Shown one piece after another: positions 32,360 through 45,152 of a DNA stretch of 61,500 bases (positions are counted from its first letter, which is position 1; each line of letters begins with the position of its first letter). A program made the position numbers and the translations under genes. The notes below the pieces were generated by a model, which saw only the letters and a program-made list of their open reading frames with translations, made no database searches and was not told the DNA's origin. This stretch comes from Polysphondylium violaceum. Lineage: Eukaryota; Evosea; Eumycetozoa; Dictyosteliales; Dictyosteliaceae. The DNA is taken from the NCBI GenBank assembly GCA_000277445.1, contig AJWJ01000078.1, positions 1 to 61,500 of the forward strand. The letters run 5' to 3'.

Positions 32360-32954
32360 ATGAGTTTCCTATCACCTTCATTTCCAATAGCAGAGGAAAC
32401 TATAACAATAGTTAAAAATAATACTAAACTTTATCCAAAATGTGCTCTTGTGAATGGTATGTGTATTTTTATTTTTCTATATGCAGTAATTCAATCATGA
32501 CTCACCCACCCCACAGGTTCAGACCTATATTTTAAAACAACTGATTTTACAATGAACCAAGATGAATTGGATGAAATGAGAAATGCTTTAGGATCAACAT
32601 TTTATCATCAATCATTTAAAGTAAACAATGAAATGTTTATAGTCAAAAAGAATGTAGAAAAGAATTATCTTTGGGCTAAAAAAGAAAAAGGTACAGGATC
32701 AATTTATGTCAGAGCTTCATTGTACAACAAACTGGATGAATTATTCATAGTTTCTGATGACACTGAATTCAATCAAGAAACCTTAACTCATTTCCTCAAG
32801 GTTACTGATCAAATGGTAGAGTTTTTTATTATAATTACAACATTTATCATGATTTTTACTAACACTTATGTCGTTTAGTTTTTTTATAAACTTGCAGTTA
32901 TGCCTTGAAAACAACACTTTAACCTTTCCAATTGAATTTCAAACTTTATCATAA
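32360..32954 (+). CDS. Divergent profilin-like protein
   Basis: Exons 32360-32456, 32517-32815 and 32898-32954 give 150 aa, with in-phase joins LVNG|SDLYFKTTDF and TDQM|LCLENNTL. The middle follows the profilin fold order: a G-S-x-(W/L)-x-K-T strand (GSDLYFKTTDFTMNQDELDE), then MRNALG, then FKVNNEMFIVKKNVEKNYLW, then KKEKGTGSIYVRASLYNKLD with the glycine turn typical of profilin, and finally a helix ETLTHFLKVTD. Pairwise identity to classical profilins is low, and the N-terminal aromatic poly-proline site (W-x-x-Y) is not obvious, so it may not bind poly-proline. It is distinct from the three known D. discoideum profilins in sequence as far as I can tell. The start is the first ATG; the upstream sequence is A+T-rich. 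Function is inferred by fold only. Confidence 0.5.
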
Positions 32955-33210
32955 TAAGAAATCTGAAAAAAGAATAGAAAAGGGTAATCTATCTTAAAAA
33001 TCTTACTTGTAGATCACTTTTATATTGCAAAAAATTAAAAAAAAAGTAAATATCTAGGATATTTTCAAAAAAATAAAAATTATGATATCATCAATTTAGG
33101 ATTATTTTTGGGGCCTTTCGAGAAAATAAATATCTTCAATTTTTTTCAATTGAATTACAATTTAAATAGAACCTTAGGTTTTCATTTTTGTATTCACTTT
33201 TTTTTTTTAT

Positions 33211-33218
33211 TATAAATA
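33211..33218 (+). promoter_or_regulatory. TATA box of the secreted-protein gene
   Basis: TATAAATA lies 32 bases upstream of the ATG at 33243, with a run of T residues (33199-33208) immediately before it. Dictyostelid core promoters usually combine a TATAAATA element with an oligo-T tract. The unusually short distance suggests a very short 5' leader. Confidence 0.45.
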
Positions 33219-33242
33219 TATATACTTACACAAATAGATAAA

Positions 33243-34217
33243 ATGGTCGGCTCTAAATTAACACTATCATTGATAGTTGGTTTAATATTTGTTTTAACAG
33301 TAAAGGCTGCTCTCTACGTTCAAATGACCCCTTACTCTGACCAAAATTGCAAGAATCAACAATATGGAGTAGGTTTCTCTTTTCTTGTTGGTCAATGTAT
33401 GGGTATGTATCAATATGATTTCTCGACAGGTGCAACCATCAACTTTAATCGAAAGTTATTAATAACAAATCATTTATTATAGGTGTCGGAGATAATGGAG
33501 TCGGTGCCACAAATATTAAAGTAAAAGTAGATGGCTCTCACTCAAATGTAACAATCTCTGAATATGGAAACTACGACACTCAATGCGGTACCTATAATCC
33601 AAATTTAGATGTGTCTTATGAAGTGGGCGGCTGCTATCGTGCACCAAGTTATTCAGACGGTTCTAATAACTTCATCAAATATGCAAACTTTGTTTATGTC
33701 ACCATTGAAGAGAATCCCAATATTCCCATTTATGGTTATAGAAATTCTTGGTATGCCGATTCTAAATGTATTAGTAATCCCCAATGGTTTTTCTTTTTCA
33801 CAAACAACACTAGCTTCAAATATGGTGATGATGCCTATTTGACTTATTCCTGTTTAGATGCTGAGCGTATGTATTTTTATATAATTAACTAAATATTCAT
33901 TTACTAATTGATTACTACTACTATCTTCTTTCTTCAGCAATTGAAACTGTATGTAAAATTCAATTTTATTCCATTTTTTAAATCTATATCTACTAACCTT
34001 TTAAAACTTTATAAATATATCTATATCTGAAAATTAATTTCAACAGGTTTGCAATGTAAGTGTGTGAATAATAATCAATATCGCAATGATAAAATTCTAA
34101 CCCTATTTAATAAAATAGAAAACATCCAGTGAGTGTAAAAGCTATGTTGCAGAGATTTCATGCTCAAGAGACGTATGGAACTGGCACGAACACAACTATT
34201 GGGAAGTTTCATGTTAA
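33243..34217 (+). CDS. Secreted cysteine-rich protein with microexons (DUF3430-like)
   Basis: Five exons are proposed: 33243-33402, 33483-33866, 33938-33948, 34047-34055 and 34119-34217, giving 220 aa. Exons 3 and 4 are only 11 and 9 nt. The frame is restored at DAE|PIET|VCN|KTSSECKSYVAEISC. The N terminus is a clear signal peptide (LTLSLIVGLIFVLTVKA), with cleavage likely before ALYVQ. The mature part has about a dozen Cys, in patterns such as QNCKNQQ, GQCMG, TQCGTY, GGCYRA, SKCIS and SCLDA, ending EVSC. This resembles small secreted dictyostelid proteins (DUF3430-like), often paralogous and stage-specific, but I cannot confirm the family. Glycosylation sequons are present (SNVTIS, NNTSF). 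The splice structure of the 3' half is the weak point: skipping exon 3 shifts the frame and creates an early stop. Confidence 0.62.
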
Positions 34218-34368
34218 ATTGCTGAGAAATCAATTTGATTTGAAATGATAATATATAAATTTGATCAAATAAAGCAATTTCATAAATCTTGAACAAATTA
34301 TATTTGTTTAATAAATAGTAATAATCAATATGATAATTTATTTATTATAAATGATTACCTCTGATTAA

Positions 34369-35421
34369 TTAATTGGGGTTAGAATGAAGATGAACTACTG
34401 GTGGACATACATGTTCATGTTGTAAATGTTCGTTGCTCGTATCATCATCACTATTATCATCATCTTTATCTTCTCCATCAATTTTAGTTTCTTTCCATAT
34501 TTCTTGAAGTGATATGATTGCAGACACACAACCTGATACGCCTATCAATGCATTGTTTTCAATTTCATATACACTACAAATACATAATCCAAACTCACCA
34601 ATGGCTCTAATTAATGATACAATCTCTAATGATCTACTGTTTCTTAATACTTTGATTTCTTTTTCTAATGTTGATATTATACAAGTATTGCTCTTATTAT
34701 TGTTATTGTTATTGTTACTACTGATTTGTATATCTGCACCATTGATCAATTCTTTTTGTTTCTTGTGCTCTTTAATTGTATTGAGTAGTTTAATATGTGT
34801 ATAAACCAATTGATATACTATTCTTAGTATAAATAAAACTAAAGAGTAGACCCATATGAAATCAGATACCTGACCTACTATACCAATAATTGATAGTTTA
34901 AATATCTTTATCTTTGTACCCCAAAATATAACATCTGTAAGTTCACTTATAAAACTAAAACCTAAATCTATCAACTCTAGTGTAGTAAACAATGAGTTGC
35001 TTATTCTATTAATTAAACTTCTTTTCTTTTCATCATTATCATCTATCTGTTGTTCTTTTGTTGCTTTTGTTGATTTCAAAGAAGATATAAATGATACTAG
35101 ACTCTTAAACTCTTGAAAGAAACCGCCTAGTCTATATAAAAGACGTGCATCATATAGACAACTTTCAAGATATCCTAATCTTTCTAATACTAGTGATGTT
35201 GATGTCGATATACTATTAATACTATTAATATGACTACTCTTGTATCTCTTTCTATAAACAATAGTAAACAGTATTGATTTCACAAAATGTTTTATATATT
35301 GTTTTCTCTCTATTAAATGAACTAGTATTTTACTAAAGTATTGAATAAATTTAAATATTTTATCTCTACCATCCAAAGTTTGTAGTATTTGTATTATTTT
35401 ATCAACTCTTCTTATTTTCAT
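34369..35421 (-). CDS. pex11: Peroxisomal membrane protein PEX11
   Basis: PEX11 elongates and divides peroxisomes and bends their membrane through an N-terminal amphipathic helix. A single exon of 350 aa, starting KIRRVDKIIQILQTLDGRDK and then IFKFIQYFSKILVHLIE, shows the typical PEX11 start with the TDGRDK-like motif. The middle has LVLERLGYLESCLYDARLLY and RLGGFFQEFKSLVSFISSLK, then hydrophobic segments near residues 165-210 (ISNSLFTTLELIDLGFSFIS, FIWVYSLVLFILRIVYQLVY) consistent with membrane association. An Asn run follows (about 240), then a last hydrophobic segment SLIRAIGEFGLCICSVYEIE with GVSGCVSAIISLQEIWKET. The tail is Asp-rich and then His-containing (EHLQHEHVCPP). It is slightly longer than most PEX11 because of the Asn insert and tail. 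Confidence 0.88.
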   Translation of the reverse strand: MKIRRVDKIIQILQTLDGRDKIFKFIQYFSKILVHLIERKQYIKHFVKSILFTIVYRKRYKSSHINSINSISTSTSLVLERLGYLESCLYDARLLYRLGGFFQEFKSLVSFISSLKSTKATKEQQIDDNDEKKRSLINRISNSLFTTLELIDLGFSFISELTDVIFWGTKIKIFKLSIIGIVGQVSDFIWVYSLVLFILRIVYQLVYTHIKLLNTIKEHKKQKELINGADIQISSNNNNNNNKSNTCIISTLEKEIKVLRNSRSLEIVSLIRAIGEFGLCICSVYEIENNALIGVSGCVSAIISLQEIWKETKIDGEDKDDDNSDDDTSNEHLQHEHVCPPVVHLHSNPN

Positions 35422-36069
35422 ATTGTGTGTATTTAAATTCCAGCTAGCATTATAGGAATTTACATTAATGAAAATGGGTTGATTGACAAAAGTTGTAAAA
35501 ATCGATAAGAATAAAAAAAAAAAAAAAATAAGTGGTTGTGTTAATCGAATGGTAATATTTTATTAAAATATCATATAATGCATATTCCCTCAAATTTTGA
35601 TTGTTTCATTGAAAAATGGTCAGGAAATTCAATCAAGCTCTAAACTAGCCTGGTAAAAAATATTATTGGTATCATAACTCATTCAAAAAACGCCATATTT
35701 CAGATCTAAATGAGTTAGAATTTTAGTGATCTAAACATATGGAATCAAGATTAATAATTAGGCAATGTTTCTGTTCTAATTGATTTTTCGGCAAGTGTTC
35801 TCTTTTAGAATTGAAATAGTCATACAATAAAACTAAAACTAGTTGGATGAACTTTTCCCCAGCGATTCAAGGAATATCTTTAACTCCCAACCCAGAACTT
35901 TCAGTAATATGAGTATAATTAGATGATTTTGCAATAGTACTTGGTATCAACCAATTTGAATAAATTTAAGTGAAAATATAATATATTTTTATTGATAGAA
36001 TATTTTCACCACTTTATCAATAACTACCTCTTTTACAAACAAGAGTGAAGCTGTGATGTAAAACCTTGC
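35422..36069. other. Intergenic region, PEX11 promoter and secreted-protein 3' flank
   Basis: 648 bp of unique DNA with a poly-A run (35513-35527). From 35580 to 35960 it is less A+T-rich than ordinary spacer and has no poly-tracts, so it may be decayed coding or 3' untranslated sequence. I find no frame, splice pattern or known motif that supports a gene. Confidence 0.5.
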
Positions 36070-36446
36070 TTATGCTACAATAGTGCAATTAAAAGCAAAA
36101 TTCAAATAAGTTGGGCCAATAAAAAGATTTGGTGAAACTCTACCACGGAAACCATCACACTCTGGAACAGATGGAAGAACACACTCCATTGGATCACGTC
36201 CTAAGTAACAATAAGATGTAATATCAGCAAATACCCCATTTAAACTTAACTGAGCTTCCCACCAGATCACATTATGTGGTAAAGTAGTAATTACAAACTT
36301 TTTGTCAATTTGGACAACATTGGTAACTATTATATATATCAATTAGAATGATTGTTTTATATGTATAATGTAAATAACCTACTTGAAAGGGCATGAATTG
36401 ATGAAACCATAATACAAGCAATGATGAAAATTACAATTTTAGACAT
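36070..36446 (-). CDS. Small secreted protein of unknown function
   Basis: Two exons, 36383-36446 and 36070-36326, give 106 aa. They join at HALS|ITNVVQIDKK, with donor GTAGGT and acceptor AATAG. The N terminus is a strong signal peptide (SKIVIFIIACIMVSSIHA), cut probably after SIHA. The mature chain of about 85 residues has Cys at YCYLG, MECVL, PECDGF and NCTIVA, and alternating hydrophobic residues (TTLPHNVIWWEAQLSLNG, LFIGPTYLNFAFNCTIVA) suggesting a small beta-sandwich. The WW pair recalls small carbohydrate-binding domains of dictyostelid spore coat and stalk proteins, but I cannot assign it. The gene would not be found from its second exon alone, which lacks a proper start. Confidence 0.6.
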
Positions 36447-37326
36447 TTTAAAATAGAATTGGTCTTTAGCTTGAATAGAAATAAATAAATAAATATAGAG
36501 ATTAGTAGAATTAGTAGTATTGATGTTTGAATGATTAAATTGCCTCTTTCAAGAATCAATTTATAGCAACAAAAATAATTCACTTTCTTAATTTAAAATG
36601 TGAAATACGTTGAGATGTCGAAATCGAAAACATACTCGAATGTAGTACTCATAACGATCATCCCTCCTTTGGTTTAGTGTAAAAAAAAATTCATTAAGAT
36701 TTATATCTCATCGGGTAGGTTTATCATCAAAGGGGATGATAAACATACGTTATTACAAAATGGTAACGGAAAAAGATGTAATTATTGTCGTGCTCAAACT
36801 ATGATAATTTTTCAATTATTCTAGTTTGCCATTTTGTTGCGACAAAATATCTTGAGGTTTTTTGAGATTTATATATTTTTAGCCTCATAAAAATTATTTT
36901 TGTCACTTTCACATTTTTTCAAGAACTTCCCAATAGTAATGATGGTGCAAGTTCCACACATCTCGGTTGCACATGTTAGACTTACTTTATCATGCACAGT
37001 TTCTTTGTTGGTTTTTTTTTAAAAATATACATTAGTCATGGTACTGATCTTAATTTTACGCCAAAAATACTTTCATTACAAAACTAGATGGTGATTGAAA
37101 ATTTAAACTTTTTTCAAAAAATGTAATCAATCAATTTTAATATTTAACTCTCTTTAATGTAAGTTTTCCAGGACTCAATACGTTTATTAATATAATTAAC
37201 ATTCTTTCCTCTCTCTTTAAAAGATAAATATCTCAATTTTTGAAAAAAATCTAGACCATTATTGTAAATTATTTATCATGATTATCGTTTTTATGTGTGA
37301 TTTATTTATTTTATTTTAGATATTTT
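36447..37326. other. Intergenic region with hairpin cluster, secreted protein promoter and KAT5 3' flank
   Basis: 880 bp. From 36600 to 37000 the sequence has little poly-A/T and contains three short perfect inverted repeats: GTTTATCATC/GATGATAAAC at 36719-36744, CGTTA/TAACG at 36748-36768, and ATTTTGT/ACAAAAT at 36831-36848. The remainder is ordinary A+T-rich spacer. No coding frame is supported. Confidence 0.6.
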
Positions 37327-39757
<2,431 letters not shown>

Positions 39758-40116
39758 ATGGCAACAACGAGTAGAAAAGAGGCGATAAGACTCTATAGGG
39801 ATATCATTAGAACACTTAGACCCTTTACACACACAAATGAACAAGGTATCATGTGGAAAGATATTTTAAAAGAAAGCACTAGAAAAGAATATGAGATGGC
39901 AAAATATGAGACTGATGCCACTAGAGTCGTACAATTGATTATGGTCGGCAGAGATTGTTTAATGAGAATACAAGAAGGTGTATGTGTTGTCATTATCACT
40001 TCATTCTATCAAATAGTCACTCACTAACAACACACATAACAACAACACAGATGTTTACAGGTAAAGTGAATCAAGATGCTCCTCCTCCCGATGACAATCC
40101 TTTTACTAGAATTTAA
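39758..40116 (+). CDS. LYR-motif (Complex1_LYR/LYRM) mitochondrial protein
   Basis: Two exons, 39758-39979 and 40051-40116, give 95 aa, joined at MRIQEG|MFTGKVNQ with a GTATGT donor. The chain begins ATTSRKEAIRLYRDIIRTLR, which holds the canonical L-Y-R tripeptide at the N-terminal end of a helix. A conserved KDILKESTRKEYEMAKYETD segment and an Arg/Leu-rich third helix (RVVQLIMVGRDCLMRIQEG) follow. LYRM proteins bind the mitochondrial acyl carrier protein and act as assembly factors for respiratory complexes or Fe-S cluster machinery. Which LYRM orthologue this is (LYRM9-like, FMC1-like or another) cannot be told here. The second exon adds a short Pro/Asp-rich tail (DAPPPDDNPFTRI). No obvious cleavable presequence is needed in this family. 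Confidence 0.8.
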
Positions 40117-40533
40117 ATAGCAGCGCACCATACCATATAGGTAGTATATTACGACCATCTCACATTCTATCCACATAATATAATAATAAACTATGTAAAT
40201 ATCTTCACTCATCACACAATCAATCAATCTATTGGTCTACTACTAAAAAATCAAGTAAATTTCGTGTGTAGAGGGTATTGATAGGAACATGCAATGAGTA
40301 AGAGAATTCAAAGCACCTCACAAGGTAAATGCAAATAGGTATTTTAAAAAAAAAAAACAAATATTTATTTGTTTTCAAAAGGGGTTGAGTTAGCAGAGTT
40401 TACACATGAAAATGAGATGGTATTATTATTGAGATGGTGTAGATTTGGAAATAATGCCTATGGGGGAAAATTAGGCTTTTTAAATTAATTTATATATATA
40501 TTTTGCTATTACTATATTATTATTTTCAATAAT
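40117..40533. other. Convergent intergenic region, LYR gene and RRM gene
   Basis: 417 bp between two 3' ends, A+T-rich, with a poly-A run near 40347-40357 and AATAAA-like signals in both directions. No gene or repeat is seen. Confidence 0.7.
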
Positions 40534-41200
40534 TTATTCGGATTTGGTGGTGGTGTTGTTTGAACCAGCTGGTTGTTCGTGTTTATCTGTTATGATAAAA
40601 AGTGGTTAATATTTGTGTTTCGAATGTCTTTGTGATGGATTAAACAATATGAATAATATTTACCGAAAGCAATGTTGACAATTAATTGTCTACCTTCTAA
40701 TTCGTGGTTGGCAGCAACGGCGTTTTGGGCAGCTTCTTGGTTGGAGAAAGTGACAAAACCGTAACCCTTTGAACGTCTGGTGACACGATCCTATTATGAA
40801 TTATATTTGTTTTGATTAGTATTCCAATTCACTTTGTGTGTGGGGTTTAAGTGGCACACATGATGACTGCCGATGTTGTGTGTGTGAGTGTGTGTGTAAG
40901 TGATGAAAAGTTGATCTTCATTTTCATCATAATTAATATATCTGTTTGCATTAATGGGAGTTGCGATCATGATGTCCTTTAATTTCAAAGAACAAGTTGA
41001 GCACATGTCATTCCGATATTGCAATATGCAATTTTGTCGCGCATGCGGGGGGAGGTGGGTGTGTGTCCCTTTTGTCCTTATTATCAACTTACTAAAACAA
41101 CGTAACCGTCTTGAATTGGACCGAATTTAGAGAAATGGTTTCTGAGGGCAATTTTGCAAACAGACCATGGGAGACGAGCAATGAAAATTCTTGAAGACAT
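40534..41200 (-). CDS. Small single-RRM RNA-binding protein (SLIRP-like)
   Basis: Three exons, 41093-41200, 40664-40790 and 40534-40586, give 95 aa. The joins read GYVVL|DRVTRRSKGYGFV and NIAF|DKHEQPAGS. Almost the whole protein is one RRM: RNP2 RIFIARLPWSV, an amphipathic helix ALRNHFSKFGPIQDG, RNP1 KGYGFVTF and a last strand LEGRQLIVNIA. The LPW in RNP2 and the short size resemble SLIRP, a mitochondrial SRA stem-loop-interacting protein that stabilises mRNAs with LRPPRC. It could equally be a small glycine-rich-type RRM protein, since the C-terminal tail is only Asn/Thr-rich (SNNTTTKSE). The first intron is long (302 nt) and contains a G-rich segment on the plus strand (41042-41066). The start ATG (41200) is preferred to the longer upstream frame, which is poly-Lys/Phe. 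Confidence 0.83.
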
Positions 41201-41719
41201 TATATGTGTATATGTATTTGTTGTTTTATCAGTGTAAAAAAAAACGAAAAATTTTTTCCTCTTGTGCTTGTGAGGACGCCCAACAGATTTTTTTGAAAAA
41301 AAAAATAAAAATTTCAAAAAATTCAAAAGGACCTTTTTTAACGTTACCTACTAACTGCTCAATCATTTATTAAAATTGATGATGAAAGATAAATAATAAA
41401 ATAAAGTAGATAGGTACTTTGTTTTGAATAGACAGAGGATTGTTTGTATATAGTTCAATCATATTTGTCTAGATTTGGGTTGGATTGTTTGTCATTTTTT
41501 ACCATTACTCATACACTACCAGGGAGCTACCCAATGGTTGCTGGATCTAACATGAGCATATTATTCGCACATTTGCAAAACAAACTCTATGAATGATTAG
41601 ACCTTCGACAATATTGCTGTCGTTTCTTTCGTTTTTTTTTTTTTTTTTTTTTTATTTTGAATTTTTTTATTTTCTATATAAGTCTAGACTTTGATTGGGA
41701 TCAACGATCATTACCAATT
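41201..41719. other. Divergent promoter region, RRM gene and importin-11
   Basis: 519 bp. It contains A- and T-runs near 41240-41330 and a T24-like tract at 41632-41654. A less A+T-rich segment at 41510-41630 includes CCAGGGAGCTACCC and a short inverted repeat CGACA/TGTCG around 41608-41624. The same GACAATATTG string occurs there and in a palindrome at 49175-49190. No coding gene is supported. Confidence 0.6.
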
Positions 41720-44700
41720 ATGAATAAAGAAATCGTTTATCAATTGCTTCAAAGTGCTTTATCTGGTGAAAATGTTACTTTGGCTCAAGAAAAGTTATTA
41801 GAGTTAAATAAACAACCATTGTTTTCAACTTTTTTAATTGTAGTTATCATATAGCAACATCATATTGATCATCATTGGAGGAAAAAGTGTTTCTTACCAT
41901 ATTTCTAATATATAATCTATAGGATATACTTTTAGATCAATCTATTCCAAGTGGAATTAGATTATCAGCATGTATTACTTTTAAAAATATAGTAAAAACT
42001 AATTGGAGAAAGAAAGCGTAAGTTGTTTTTGTTTGTTTGGTTATATTGATTATCGGTACTGATTCAATATTCATACCCTACAGTAATGTACAATCAATTA
42101 TTTCCGATCAAGAAAGAGTGGTATACAAGGAAAAGTTATTATTCTTGATTTCAAATTCTGTAAACCCACAAGATTTAGTTGTAAGTAATAGTGACAGAGT
42201 AATTCTTGACAATCAATATTATTATACTTATCAAGGTATTTGTTTTTAGTTAACCAAAAACGTATCAAATATCATTGGTATGATTTCAAGAATAGATTAT
42301 CCACAAGAATGGCCAAATCTTTTAACCTATTTATTAGAGGTTGTTGAAAAATCAAATAATCAAACTGTAAAGATATCTGCACTGGATACTATTAAATGTG
42401 TTGTAAATGAGTTGGCATCAAGAAGAGTCGTGGTTGGTAAAGAGTTTTTTGCAAATGTACATATATCTATATTTTATTTATAGTCTAGGAATCAATATTG
42501 GCAATGATAATCGATATACTAAAATAACTATTTAAATAGTTGTCAAAAGATTTATTCAATTATTTTAATAGAATTTGGTTAGAAGGATCAAAAGTATTTA
42601 TTAAATCACTTCAAGATAATATTAAAGATCAAATTGGACTTAAAGAATCACAACAATTTCAATTTTCATACCAAGTATTGTTATTGGTTAGTAAAATTCT
42701 TAGAAGATTAATTGAGTTTGGTTTTACAGATTACGAGAAAAACGCTGACATTTGTCAATTTTACGAAAATGATATTCAATTTCTCAATCAAATAATGAAT
42801 CAATCTAGAAATTTAATTGTTGATATGGAATTAGCTACTAAAATTGATCATTATATTTATATTAATCAAAAGGTAAGTAGCCTAGGAAACAATAACAATT
42901 CTATTCTTTGGCCATAGTATTAATATTTAAAACAACACTATTTTAGATTATGATTAAATCACAACATCAACAACCATGTTCATTTATTAAATTATTACCA
43001 ATTACATTAAATTATTTTACAAATCAAGTCTTATTTTATAATCCACACAGTACAAACAATCCAACATTAAACCAAGAATCAATGCAAAGAGTGATGGCAC
43101 AAAGTACAAATTATTTAAAATCAGTGGTCGATTGTACAAGCTATCAAAGTTCCTATCTGGATGAGGACTCAGATGAAAAGTTATCAATGGACGTTTTGGT
43201 TGCCAATAATGCAAAGAAAACAAACGATAAACTTTCCCCAGTTGAAGTTGCTCAAAATCAAATTAAACAACATTTCAACTACGATTGTCTTGCAAAGCTT
43301 TTGAAAGCTTTGGTATCAAACTACCTCATCATTGATAAAGAAGAGCTTGAGAGATGGGAAAGTGCACCAGAGGATTACTTGGCCGATCAAGAACAAACAG
43401 ATTCAGACTATCAACTTAAACCATCTGGCTATGATTTATTCATTATTTTGATGCGTCATTTCCACACAGATTGTGTCGCTATCGATATCAATATGCTTGA
43501 ATATGTCACCTCTCAAACTGGCCAACTTTCAGATCCAATGCTTTTACTCAAAGAAGCTTGTTACATGACCATTGGTTTGGGATATCATGAACTCTATGAT
43601 AAAGTTAATTTTAATCTTGTATTTTCAAATTTACTCATCAATGAGCTCAAAAGTCAAGATCCAAGATTCAAAATCATTAAAAGAAGAATTCTCTGGCTAA
43701 TGAGTTATTGGGTCGGTAAAATTCCAGCAGAGATGAAAAACACAGTTGTGGAAATTTTATTGGAATTCCTCAATCATCAAGATTTGATTGTGAGTTTAAC
43801 TGCAGGCGATGCACTCAAGGCCTATATTGATGACTGGGAATTCAGCTTTGAAGAGTATACACCATATTTAGAGGTCACTCTTCAATCACTTTTAAATTTA
43901 TTCAAAAGATGTGAGGAGGTACCAACCAAAACCACATTGTTATCCATTCTTGGCGTTGTGTTTTTGAAATTCAACCAACACATCAAGCCATACAGCGCAA
44001 GCATTCTCAATCTTTTTGTAACCCTTTGGGACAATGGAGACTCTGAAACATTACTCAAGAGTTCAATTGTTAGATGTCTTTCATTTTTCCTCCAAGCCTT
44101 AAATAGTGACCCACAAGAATACTACTCTTTAATCGTTCCACTCATCAATGTTAGTACTGATCCAAATAATGAGGAAGAAAGATCATATATTTTAGAGGAT
44201 GGCTTGGAACTATGGTATCAAACCATTATCCGTGTACCAAACAATGGTCTCACTCAAGAATTTTTACAATTATTCGCAAATTGGATTGCTACCATGGAGC
44301 TTTCGTTTGAAAACACCCCAATATGTTTCAAAATCCTTGACGCCTATCTATTATTGGGACAGGTCGATTTCCTTAGAGCCTACGGCCAAAAATTGGTTTC
44401 CAATGTATTGGAAAAGGTAATTGGTGACATTGAAGAGGATCTCTCGGCCACAGTTATTAAGCCACTCGATAGAATTATCTCTATCCTTCCCGTTGATGGA
44501 ACCATCCTCTTGGAGCCAATACTTTATAAATTATTTACCATTCTCGTTTTACAAACTGAAGACTCGACAATTACAAACGATTGCTATACATCGGTTTTCT
44601 CTCGTCTCTTGGCCATGAACCCAATGGGTTTCTTCCAATTTGTTGATAAGCTTCCTTTGGATACCTACTCTTGCAACAGTAGAAAAGAGTTGTATTCCAA

Positions 44701-45103
44701 ATTCTTTACAACTCTCTATGATAAAATCGATTCAATCACTACCACTGAATCAAGAAAACTCTTGGCCATTGGTTTGTGTAATCTCTTGATTGTACAAAGA
44801 GAAGAGTTGCTTGAACAATGGTCTCATATCATTACTTTTGTTGTTGGTATGAAATCTGATATCCAATCACTCGATGATGAATATCCCAATCCATATTGCG
44901 ACGATGGCACAGAGTTACCAGATTCAAGTGGTGTTGATATTCAATCAAAAGCATTAGAGTCCAAAGATCCAATTAAAACTGTTGATATAAACTTATATTT
45001 ATTAAACAAAATTCAAGAGGCTTCAAATCTCAATGGTCCTGCTTTCCAATCAATGTTATCATCATTACATCCAAAAGTTTTAGAATTGGCTTTAAATAAA
45101 TAA
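41720..45103 (+). CDS. ipo11: Importin-11 (karyopherin-beta family)
   Basis: Importin-11 is a Ran-GTP-dependent nuclear import receptor, in animals carrying ubiquitin-conjugating enzymes such as UBE2E3, and ribosomal protein L12. Six exons: 41720-41839, 41923-42017, 42084-42180, 42250-42456, 42540-42872 and 42947-45103, giving 1002 aa, the expected length for IPO11 (about 975). Joins keep the HEAT fold: TFLI|DILLDQSIPSGIRLSAC, KKA|NVQSIISDQERV, QDLV|LTKNVSNIIGMI and FFAN|LSKDLFNYFNRIWL. Family blocks include IDYPQEWPNLLTYLLEVVEK (W/P/L motif of the Cse1/IPO11 type) and RRILWLMSYWVGKIPAEMKN, LTAGDALKAYIDDWEFSFEE. The frame is open upstream of 41720, but no ATG is seen there, so 41720 is chosen. 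Its stop lies 49 bp from the convergent myotubularin stop. Exon joins are inferred. Confidence 0.9.
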
Positions 45104-45152
45104 AGAGTTTATTATTAATTTATCATATTAAAAAAAGTCTAATAATGATTTA

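Noticed and set aside
36070-36342. Minus frame read as a 90-residue intracellular protein
   Set aside because: Its start is intronic; joining to the signal-peptide exon at 36383-36446 gives a better protein.
40791-41092. C/D-box snoRNA inside the first intron of the SLIRP-like gene
   Set aside because: ATGATGA is seen on the coding strand, but no D box follows within the intron.
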